From NCBI GenBank assembly GCA_947494305.1, contig CANLUL010000002.1, positions 429,727 to 493,726 on the forward strand: a stretch of 64,000 nucleotides of DNA. Direction: 5' to 3'. Origin of the DNA: an uncultured Sphingomonadaceae bacterium (lineage in GTDB: Bacteria > Pseudomonadota > Alphaproteobacteria > Sphingomonadales > Sphingomonadaceae). The translations under genes were made by a program, and so were the position numbers. Under the pieces are notes generated by a model that searched no databases, was not told where the DNA came from, and saw nothing but the letters and a program-made list of their open reading frames with translations. Of this stretch, positions 56,445 to 64,000 are shown one piece after another (position 1 is the stretch's first letter; each line of letters starts with the position of its first letter).

Positions 56445-57397
56445 AGATCGAGGAACTGAAAACGCTGGCGGATAATATCCGAGCGGAAGTAGCGAAAGCG
56501 ATAATCGGTCAGGAAGAGACGATTGACCATATGTTGATCGCGCTGTTTTCCTCCGGCCATGTGTTGCTGGAGGGGCCTCCAGGTACGGCAAAAACCTTCC
56601 TTGCCCAATGTTTCTCGGCCACGCTCAATCTCGACTTTGGTCGTATCCAGTTCACTCCGGATTTGATGCCGGGCGATATTATTGGTTCCAACCTGTTTAA
56701 CTTCCAGACCAGTAAATTCACACTGACCCGTGGTCCGATTTTCTGTGATCTCCTGCTTGCGGATGAAATCAATCGAACTCCGCCCAAGACGCAGGCCGCT
56801 ATGCTCGAGGCGATGCAGGAACGTGCTGTTACGATTGATGGAGAGACCCATGAATTGTCGTCACAGTTCATGGTGGTGGCCACCCAGAATCCGATTGAAC
56901 AACAGGGCGTGTATCCGCTTCCCGAAGCACAGCTTGATCGTTTTCTGTTCAAATTGTTGATCGAATATCCCGATGCCGAAGAAGAAAAGAAAATTGTTAC
57001 CCAATATGGTCAGCGGACAGGTGCGACCGACCCGAAAGATATGGGTATCGAAGCACAAGTGAATGAGAAAATTCTCAAAGATGCGGCTGAAACGGTGAAA
57101 TCGGTGAAACTGGTCGATGATGTGAGCGATTATATTGTCCGATTGGTTCGCGCGACACGGGAAACATCTGATCTGGAAAACGGCGCAAGCCCACGTGCCG
57201 CGATCATGCTAGCATCAGCATCCCGGGCGCGTGCAGCCATTTTAGGTCGCGATTATGTGATTCCCGATGACGTTAAAGCGTTAGCGCCATCTGTACTACG
57301 CCACCGTACATTGCTCTCACCTGCTGCTGAAATCGAAGGCCGTCAGGTTGACACTATCATCACCAACTTGGTTGAGCGCACGGAAGCGCCGCGTTGA
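56441..57397 (+). CDS. MoxR family AAA+ ATPase
   Basis: LEGPPGTAKTFLAQ, DLLLADEINRTPPKTQAAMLEAMQERAVTIDG, VVATQNPIEQQGVYPLPEAQLDRF. Confidence 0.97.
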   Translation: MKIEELKTLADNIRAEVAKAIIGQEETIDHMLIALFSSGHVLLEGPPGTAKTFLAQCFSATLNLDFGRIQFTPDLMPGDIIGSNLFNFQTSKFTLTRGPIFCDLLLADEINRTPPKTQAAMLEAMQERAVTIDGETHELSSQFMVVATQNPIEQQGVYPLPEAQLDRFLFKLLIEYPDAEEEKKIVTQYGQRTGATDPKDMGIEAQVNEKILKDAAETVKSVKLVDDVSDYIVRLVRATRETSDLENGASPRAAIMLASASRARAAILGRDYVIPDDVKALAPSVLRHRTLLSPAAEIEGRQVDTIITNLVERTEAPR

Positions 57398-58713
57398 TTT
57401 ATCCAACTAGCCGTGCTGTTTTCCTGATCGCATTGGGTGCACCCATTGCTGCTGTATTGGCGGCTGTGATTCCCTCCCTGTGGGCGATCGGACTGGCATG
57501 GGCGGTTATGCTTTTAATCCTTTTGGCTCTGGATGGTTTGGTGGCCGCCAAAGTTTCGAATGTTGACCTCGCTAGCCCTGGCCAGACCGAAATTGGCGAA
57601 CCCTTGCAATTTAACATCAAAGCTGATTTTGCGGGGATGATGTTACCGCGAACGGTGCAAGGCAATCTGGGAGTGGATGAGCGCCTATCGGAGACTGGCC
57701 GGGTCGAATTAAATTTGGCGCGTGAGGGAGCGTCAAACAACCAGCTGACCGGTCAAGCGGCAACCACCCCTACACGGCGCGGGATCGGTGAAATCGGCAA
57801 ACTCTGGTTGCGCTGGACAGGGCCATTGGGACTGGCATGGCGTCAGACCGAAAAAGAGAGTGATAAAAGCGTATCGGTTTTGCCCAATATTTCGGCGGTG
57901 CGCAGCCCGACCGTACAGATGTTCCTGCGCGATTCTGTGTTCGGATTATTAGCCCGAAAATTTCGCGGCGAGGGCAGTGAGTTTGAAGCGCTGACAGAAT
58001 ATCAACCGGGCATGGACCGGCGCAGCATCGATTGGAAAGGATCAGCGCGGCATAGCAAGTTGCTGGCTAAGGAATATGATACAGAGCGCAATAACCAGAT
58101 CGTCTTTGCGCTCGATTGTGGGTCAGCCATGTGTGAACCGATTGACGGTTTGCCGCGTATTGATCGCGCCGTATCAGCGGCTCTTTTAACCGCCTATATC
58201 ACTCTGAAATCTGGAGACAAAACAAGCTTGTTCAGCTTCGCTGCAAAACCCGAGTTGTCGACGCCCTTTTTGTCGAACAGCCGCAATTTCTTTCGCCTGC
58301 AGCAGGACGCAGCGACCATTGATTATCGTCATCAAGAGAGCAACTATACCTTGGCGCTATCGGCATTGCAGAACCGTTTGAAGCGTCGATCACTCATCAT
58401 CGTGTTTACCGACTTTACCGACCCGACCGCAGCTGACCTGATGCTAGAGGCTGCCGGGCGGCTCATCGACAAACATCTCGTTCTGTTCGTTGTGCTGGAG
58501 GACAAAGAACTTGCAACCGTTATCGGTAAGCCGCCGGAGACTTCTGCGGATGTTACCAGAGCAGTCACCGCGCAAAGCCTGCTTGATCAGAAAAAACTTG
58601 TGGTCACTCGGCTGCAGCATATGGGCATTGATGTTATCGAGGGTGCGCACGATGTCGTAGGCACGCGGTTGATTAACAGCTACCTCAAAATCAAGCGGCG
58701 GGGGCAGCTATGA
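57394..58713 (+). CDS. DUF58 domain-containing protein (vWA-like)
   Basis: GSEFEALTEYQPGMDRRSIDWKGSARHSKLLAKEYDTERN; TTG start overlapping the moxR stop. Confidence 0.93.
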   Translation: MIYPTSRAVFLIALGAPIAAVLAAVIPSLWAIGLAWAVMLLILLALDGLVAAKVSNVDLASPGQTEIGEPLQFNIKADFAGMMLPRTVQGNLGVDERLSETGRVELNLAREGASNNQLTGQAATTPTRRGIGEIGKLWLRWTGPLGLAWRQTEKESDKSVSVLPNISAVRSPTVQMFLRDSVFGLLARKFRGEGSEFEALTEYQPGMDRRSIDWKGSARHSKLLAKEYDTERNNQIVFALDCGSAMCEPIDGLPRIDRAVSAALLTAYITLKSGDKTSLFSFAAKPELSTPFLSNSRNFFRLQQDAATIDYRHQESNYTLALSALQNRLKRRSLIIVFTDFTDPTAADLMLEAAGRLIDKHLVLFVVLEDKELATVIGKPPETSADVTRAVTAQSLLDQKKLVVTRLQHMGIDVIEGAHDVVGTRLINSYLKIKRRGQL

Positions 58714-59756
58714 ACGCAGATGTTGCTATCCAAACCGAAGGTGATGCAGAAATTTCACGCGTGGCTTTGCGTAGTGATCGGTTCCGACTGGAGCGCGAAG
58801 ATGATTGGGCGCGGCTCGAACAAATTGTCACGCAAATGGAAAAGGGGCATTCCAAGCGCCTCTCCGACGAAGATGTACTGGCATTACCCACGCTCTATCG
58901 AACTTTATTATCCAGTCTATCGATCGCGCGTGAAAACTCGCTCGATGCTGGGTTAATCGATTATCTCGAAGGTCTTTCGTTGCGGTCTTACTTTCTCGTC
59001 TATGGCACGCAAACTAGTTTTGGCCGTTGGTTGAAAGAGTTTTTCGGCGGCGGATGGAGTCGGGCCGTACGAGCAATTCAATTGGAAATCTGGATTGCCT
59101 TATTCGTAATGGTTGCTGGGGCCGCGGTTGGTTATGCTTTGGTCGCTGGTGATAGTGACTGGTTCTATGCGCTGGTCCCCGGTCAGTTCGCCGATGTGCG
59201 CGTCCCCGGTGCATCCGAGGAGGCATTGCGCGGCACCTTGTTCGGATCGGAAGACCAAGAAGGTTTGGGCGTATTTGCCGCTTATTTGTTCAGCAACAAT
59301 GCGCAAGTGGCAATTCTTGCTTTCGCACTTGGATTTGCCTTTGCCATTCCCAGTATCTTGTTGTTGATCCACAATCTGGCTTTGCTCGGGGCAATGCTCT
59401 GGGTTTTTGCACAGCGCGGTCTAACCGTCGAGTTTGTTGGTTGGCTCTCCATTCACGGGACAACCGAATTGTTTGCAATTTTGCTAGCCGGAGCAGCGGG
59501 GATTCACGTGGGCCGGGCGATTGCTTTTCCCGGAGACAAATCGCATCTGGCGGCGGCCAGTGCGGCTGGCAAACGAGCCGCTCTGGTTATGGTGGGTGTG
59601 ATCATCATGCTGATTTGTGCCGGTTTGCTTGAAGGGTTCGCACGGCAGTTGGTCGACAATACAGCTGGACGATATGCCGTTGGCTATGGAATTCTGCTCT
59701 TCTGGCTGATTTATTTCATCGGTGCAGGACGTCGGTATCGCGGGAGCGGGTCATGA
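58710..59756 (+). CDS. Stage II sporulation protein M-like membrane protein (SpoIIM superfamily)
   Basis: FSNNAQVAILAFALGFAFAIPSILLLIHNLALLGAMLWVF; HGTTELFAILLAGAAGIHVGRAI. Confidence 0.88.
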   Translation: MNADVAIQTEGDAEISRVALRSDRFRLEREDDWARLEQIVTQMEKGHSKRLSDEDVLALPTLYRTLLSSLSIARENSLDAGLIDYLEGLSLRSYFLVYGTQTSFGRWLKEFFGGGWSRAVRAIQLEIWIALFVMVAGAAVGYALVAGDSDWFYALVPGQFADVRVPGASEEALRGTLFGSEDQEGLGVFAAYLFSNNAQVAILAFALGFAFAIPSILLLIHNLALLGAMLWVFAQRGLTVEFVGWLSIHGTTELFAILLAGAAGIHVGRAIAFPGDKSHLAAASAAGKRAALVMVGVIIMLICAGLLEGFARQLVDNTAGRYAVGYGILLFWLIYFIGAGRRYRGSGS

Positions 59757-60700
59757 ACGACAAGACGGCCGTCGAACCCTGGGTCCGAAGGACTGCCACT
59801 CCAAAACTCGATCGGATCATGGTCTCACCTGAAGGGGTGCCGTTAAACGTGACAATCGCGGCGGCTGGGGCCAGAGCAGGTGCATTGGCGCTTGATATCG
59901 TGATCATTCTGAGCATGATTTTCTTTGTCACCATTGCTTGTTTGTTGGTACTTTGGGGCTTCGGCGTTGCGTTTGCGGGCAACCCGGAAGAATTTAACGG
60001 CCCGCTAGGTGTGTTGGCGGTCATTTGGATTATTTCAGTGTTCTTGTTCCGAAACGCCTATTTTCTCTACTTTGAACTGGGCGATCGAGCGGCCACTTGG
60101 GGTAAGCGCGCTGTCGGTATCAGAGTAGCAGCGAGAGATGGTGGCCGACTGACGGCAGAGGCTGTGATCGCGCGCAATATTGTGCGTGATGTCGAGCTCT
60201 TCTTGCCCTTGGTGTTTTTGATGCAAACCAGCACACAAGAAACCGCATCCAGTTTCACCGCTTGGGCGGGCTTTATCTGGGTATTGATGTTTCTGCTTTT
60301 CCCGCTGTTCAACAAAGACCGTTTGCGCGGAGGAGATCTCATTGCCGGCACTTGGGTGATTCAGAATGTGAAAAAGGGTCTTGGCGATATCGTTGCGCCC
60401 ACCGCAGCAACACAAACCGAAAACGACACCAATCCCGCCAGCCGCTATCAATTTACCGAAGAAGATCTCTCGGTTTACGGAGAATATGAATTGCAGACGC
60501 TAGAAAACGTGCTGCGGGCCGGCAGCGAAGAAGCGTTGGAAACAGTAGCGTCATCTATCTGCCAAAAAATTGGTTGGCAGCCGGGTACGGGAGATGAACG
60601 GATTTTCCTAGAAGCCTACTATACCGCGCTTCGGGCAAGGCTGGAGCGCGGGATGAGATTCGGCAAACGGCGCAAGGACAAATATTCTCAATCCGAATGA
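59753..60700 (+). CDS. RDD family membrane protein
   Basis: GARAGALALDIVIILSMIFF; ELGDRAATWGKRAVGIRVAARDGGRLTAEAVIARNIVRD. Confidence 0.9.
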   Translation: MNDKTAVEPWVRRTATPKLDRIMVSPEGVPLNVTIAAAGARAGALALDIVIILSMIFFVTIACLLVLWGFGVAFAGNPEEFNGPLGVLAVIWIISVFLFRNAYFLYFELGDRAATWGKRAVGIRVAARDGGRLTAEAVIARNIVRDVELFLPLVFLMQTSTQETASSFTAWAGFIWVLMFLLFPLFNKDRLRGGDLIAGTWVIQNVKKGLGDIVAPTAATQTENDTNPASRYQFTEEDLSVYGEYELQTLENVLRAGSEEALETVASSICQKIGWQPGTGDERIFLEAYYTALRARLERGMRFGKRRKDKYSQSE

Positions 60701-60728
60701 AGCAAATCCAGCGTGCCGTAACGTCAAC

Positions 60729-60744
60729 TTAATCGCTCAGTTAA
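60729..60744. promoter_or_regulatory. Candidate operator TTAATCGCTCAGTTAA
   Basis: 15/16 identity to the motif at 4441; 64 bp upstream of the acyl-CoA dehydrogenase start. Confidence 0.45.
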
Positions 60745-60807
60745 TCGCTTGTTTTCCGCAGTTTTCCGCCTATAGTCACGGCAAAATTAGACTAAGGAGC
60801 TTCTCTT

Positions 60808-62019
60808 ATGAATCTTGAGTTTACCGAAGAAGAAAATGCATTTCGCGCCGAAGTGCGTGAATTTATTGAGAATAATGCACCTGAAGGCATGACCCGGGAT
60901 ATGGCGAGCGAAGGCGATGCCGATCCGGCGACGATGCGCGAAGCAATGCTCGCATGGCACAAAACGCTTGGTAAAAAGGGTTGGTCCGTTCCTGCCTGGC
61001 CAAAAGAATATGGCGGAACCGGCTGGAACCCGACGCAGCGTTATATTTGGGGCGAAGAAAATGCGCGGATGAACACCGTCATGCCGCTACCTTTTGGCGT
61101 TTCAATGGTTGGCCCGGTTATTTACACGTTCGGTAACGAAGAACAGAAGCGCGAGCATCTGCCCGGTATCATTTCCGGTGATGTCTGGTGGTGTCAGGGT
61201 TATTCAGAGCCTGGCGCCGGTTCTGATCTCGCCTCTTTGAAAACAACAGCGGTCCGTGACGGCGATGACTATATTCTCAATGGTCAGAAGACATGGACTA
61301 CATTGGCGCAATATGCCGACTGGGGTTTCTTTCTCTGCCGGACCGATCCGGATGCAGAAAAACCGCAAATGGGGATCAGTTTCATTCTGGTCAACATGAA
61401 TACACCGGGCATTGAAGTCCGTCCGATCAAGCTGATTGATGGCGGTTACGAAGTGAACGAAGTCTGGTTGACCGACGTGCGTGTGCCAGCGACAAACCTC
61501 ATCGGCGAAGAAAATCACGGCTGGACCTATGCTAAGTTTTTGCTGGCGCATGAGCGTTCCGGGATTGCAGGGGTTGCCCGTTCGAAACGCGGTGTTGAAC
61601 AGTTGAAAGAAATTGCAACGAGCGAAATGCTCGATGGCAAGCCACTGATCGAGGATATGGGTTTTGCTAGCAAAATCAGCCAGCTGGAAATTGATCTGTC
61701 GGCACTGGAGATTACTGAGCTGCGGACGCTTGCTGGAGAACAAGCCGGTAAAGGACCGGGACCGGAAAGTTCGCTCCTGAAAGTGAAGGGTACCGAAATT
61801 CAACAACGCCTGACCGAGCTGACATTGGAAGCAGTAGGCCATTACGGCGCTCCGGATGCACGCAGTTTCCCGGATGATGGGTCAAACGACTTCCCAATTG
61901 GTCCGGACTATGCCCACCATGCGGCACCGACCTACTTCAACATGCGCAAAACGTCGATTTACGGCGGATCCAATGAGATCCAGCGCAATATCATCACCAA
62001 AATGATCCTCGGTCTTTAA
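60808..62019 (+). CDS. Acyl-CoA dehydrogenase
   Basis: GYSEPGAGSDLASLKTTAVRDGDDYILNGQKTWTT; KTSIYGGSNEIQRNIITKMILGL. Confidence 0.96.
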   Translation: MNLEFTEEENAFRAEVREFIENNAPEGMTRDMASEGDADPATMREAMLAWHKTLGKKGWSVPAWPKEYGGTGWNPTQRYIWGEENARMNTVMPLPFGVSMVGPVIYTFGNEEQKREHLPGIISGDVWWCQGYSEPGAGSDLASLKTTAVRDGDDYILNGQKTWTTLAQYADWGFFLCRTDPDAEKPQMGISFILVNMNTPGIEVRPIKLIDGGYEVNEVWLTDVRVPATNLIGEENHGWTYAKFLLAHERSGIAGVARSKRGVEQLKEIATSEMLDGKPLIEDMGFASKISQLEIDLSALEITELRTLAGEQAGKGPGPESSLLKVKGTEIQQRLTELTLEAVGHYGAPDARSFPDDGSNDFPIGPDYAHHAAPTYFNMRKTSIYGGSNEIQRNIITKMILGL

Positions 62020-62045
62020 GCCGACCGACAAAGGGGAATATCAAA

Positions 62046-63179
62046 ATGGATTTCGAATTTACCGACGAACAAAATATGGTGCGCGACGGGATTTCGCGTT
62101 TGATCCGTGAAGAATATGATTTCGACACACGCCGTGAAGTTGTCGCTAGCGATAGCGGTTGGCGGCCTGAACTTTGGGCACAGCTAGCGGAACTGGGTAT
62201 GCTTGCTGCTCCATTCAGCGAAGCCGACGGCGGTTTTGGTGGTGCGACCGAAGCGATGATCATCATGGAAGAATTTGGCAAAGGCCTGGCGGTTGAGCCG
62301 TTCATTCCGAGTGTCGTTTGTGCCGGTGGTTTCCTGAAACATGGCGGCAATGACGCACAGCGAGAGGAATATATTGGCGGGATCATCTCTGGCGAGAAAG
62401 TCTTTGCTTTCGCCTATGCAGAACCGCGCGGTCGCTATGATCTGGCGAACCTCGAAACCTCGGCCAAAGCTGATGGCGGCGACTATGTGATCAACGGTCA
62501 CAAAGCAGTCGTCGTTGGTGCGCCTTGGGCTACTCACCTGGTTGTTACTGCGCGAACCTCTGGCGGTCAGACCGATGCCAACGGTATCTCAGTGTTTGTC
62601 GTTGCGAAAGACGCCGATGGCGTGTCCACTCGCGACTATGCAACCGTCGATGGGCGCCGTGCCTCAGAAGTATATTTTGAGAATGTAAAAGTCTCTGGCG
62701 ATGCATTGATTGGTGAAGCAGATAATGGTCTGCCGTTGATCGAAAAAGTGGTTGATGAAGCGACTGCTGCCGTCTGTGCGGAAGCGACAGGGGCGATGAA
62801 AATTACCAACGAAACCACGCTCGACTATTCGCGTCAGCGTAAACAATTTGGCGTTGCCATCGGTTCGTTTCAGGTGCTGCAGCACCGGATGGCCGATATG
62901 CTGATGGAATATGAGCAAGCTGTGTCGATGACTTATCTAGCGACCATTAAACTGGATGAAGATGCAGTTGAGCGGAAGAAGAATGTCTCTTCGGCCAAGG
63001 TTAAAATCGGTCAGGCTGCGCGCTTCATCGGTCAGGCTGCGATCCAGACCCATGGCGGCATGGGCATGACCGACGAGCTGGCAGTGGGCAGCTATTTCAA
63101 GCGGCTTTCGATCTTCGAAAGTGAATTTGGCAGCGTCGATCATCATATGCGGCGCCATATCAAATTGGTTGCCGGTTAA
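62046..63179 (+). CDS. Acyl-CoA dehydrogenase
   Basis: FAYAEPRGRYDL...VINGHKAVV; RKQFGVAIGSFQVLQHRMADM; THGGMGMTDE. Confidence 0.95.
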   Translation: MDFEFTDEQNMVRDGISRLIREEYDFDTRREVVASDSGWRPELWAQLAELGMLAAPFSEADGGFGGATEAMIIMEEFGKGLAVEPFIPSVVCAGGFLKHGGNDAQREEYIGGIISGEKVFAFAYAEPRGRYDLANLETSAKADGGDYVINGHKAVVVGAPWATHLVVTARTSGGQTDANGISVFVVAKDADGVSTRDYATVDGRRASEVYFENVKVSGDALIGEADNGLPLIEKVVDEATAAVCAEATGAMKITNETTLDYSRQRKQFGVAIGSFQVLQHRMADMLMEYEQAVSMTYLATIKLDEDAVERKKNVSSAKVKIGQAARFIGQAAIQTHGGMGMTDELAVGSYFKRLSIFESEFGSVDHHMRRHIKLVAG

Positions 63180-63204
63180 GATAACGATACATCCTATCAA
63201 TTAA

Positions 63205-63238
63205 GGGGGGATGGCCACGCTGGCTCTCCCCTTTTTTT
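63205..63238 (+). terminator. Rho-independent terminator after acyl-CoA dehydrogenase
   Basis: GGGGGGATGGCCACGCTGGCTCTCCCC then TTTTTTT. Confidence 0.7.
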
Positions 63239-63274
63239 GTGTCTAGACTAAAGCATCCTTTGGAGAGGGTGCGA

Positions 63275-64000
63275 ATGAGTAAATCCAGCGGTGCTGCGTC
63301 GGGCGGTGTCTATCGATATTATGTGCTGATCATGCTGATGTTGACCTTCATGTTCAACATCACAGATCGCATGGTGATGTCGATCCTGATCGAGGATATA
63401 AAGGCAGACTTCACGCTTTCAGACACGCAAATCGGCTTGTTGGCGGGTACTGCATTTACGATCTTCTATGTTATTCTTGGCATTCCCGCTGGGCGGCTGG
63501 CGGATCGCACCAATCGCAAGAATATGGTGGCTATTGCTGTAGCTCTGTGGAGCGTGATGGCCGCGTTATGCGGTGTCGCAATCGGTTTCTGGACACTGTT
63601 TTTGGCACGGCTGGGTGTTGGCATTGGCGAGGCAGGCGGTAGTCCGCCATCGGTCTCGCTGATCACAAATTATTTTGAATCACACGAGCTTTCAAAGGCG
63701 ATGGGAATCTTCTCGGTCGGCGCTGTTCTCGGCCCCGTTCTGGGGTTTGTAGCCGGTGGCTTGCTGGCTGAAGCCTATGGCTGGCGCTGGACATTTATCA
63801 TCCTTGGGCTACCTGGAGTTCTGGTCGGCGTGATAATATTTTTTACGATAAAGGAACCCAAGCGCGGGCAAATTGCGACACGTGAGACGCAATCAACACA
63901 GGTCACGGAGCAGGAACCATTCATGGTGACCATGCGTTCTTTGTGGCAGAATAAATTGTTCACGCGGGTGGTCATTTCCCAGATGCTGGCCGTTACTGCG
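63275..64000 (+). CDS. MFS transporter (3' end outside window)
   Basis: Open frame from ATG 63275 to the window end, absent from the ORF track because it is not closed; MFNITDRMVMSILIEDIKADFTLSDTQIGLLAGTAFTIFYVILGIPAGRLADRTNRKNMV. Confidence 0.92.
   Translation, partial: MSKSSGAASGGVYRYYVLIMLMLTFMFNITDRMVMSILIEDIKADFTLSDTQIGLLAGTAFTIFYVILGIPAGRLADRTNRKNMVAIAVALWSVMAALCGVAIGFWTLFLARLGVGIGEAGGSPPSVSLITNYFESHELSKAMGIFSVGAVLGPVLGFVAGGLLAEAYGWRWTFIILGLPGVLVGVIIFFTIKEPKRGQIATRETQSTQVTEQEPFMVTMRSLWQNKLFTRVVISQMLAVTA

Noticed and set aside
1-64000. tRNA, rRNA, CRISPR, transposase, prophage or defence-island genes
   Set aside because: None recognised on either strand by eye; small structured RNAs cannot be excluded without tRNAscan-SE or Infernal.

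Overview
The window looks like a chromosomal segment from an alphaproteobacterium, probably Sphingomonadales (inferred from gene content and style; not verified). It is densely coding. I saw no rRNA, tRNA, CRISPR array, transposase or phage genes. From left to right: (1) a catabolic block at 1-17.8 kb with acyl-CoA synthetase (cut by the window start), GNAT, P450, aldehyde dehydrogenase, thiolases, SDR, enoyl-CoA hydratase, TetR, MBL hydrolase, carotenoid oxygenase, CoA transferase, and an Lrp/FAH/VOC/HppD tyrosine-catabolism group; (2) an SOS mutagenesis cassette imuA-imuB-dnaE2 with a perfect GTTC-N7-GTTC LexA box over the imuA start codon and a palindromic repeat carried in frame inside dnaE2; (3) a NavMs/NavAb-like sodium channel; (4) a truncated-globin/NsrR nitric-oxide module with two operator palindromes; (5) a riboflavin operon in which RibB carries an N-terminal HTH and a degenerate RibA domain, with an intercalated CYTH gene; (6) a divergent PadR operon with a styrene-oxide-isomerase-like membrane protein and a PF10118 di-metal protein; (7) a TolB-amidohydrolase divergent from an ABC transporter whose permease is fused to an M1 peptidase; (8) an Oar-like TonB receptor; (9) a nucleoside salvage group (Udk, 2OG-Fe oxygenase, CNT transporter, LOG); (10) a molybdenum hydroxylase cluster; (11) a six-gene MoxR/DUF58 operon coupled by 4-nt overlaps; (12) two acyl-CoA dehydrogenases and an MFS transporter running off the end. 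The most notable candidates are the HTH-RibB-X protein facing paired palindromes, the SOI-like/PF10118/PadR operon, the palindromic element inside dnaE2, the 2OG oxygenase in a nucleoside salvage operon, and a 16-bp motif shared upstream of three CoA-catabolism transcription units.
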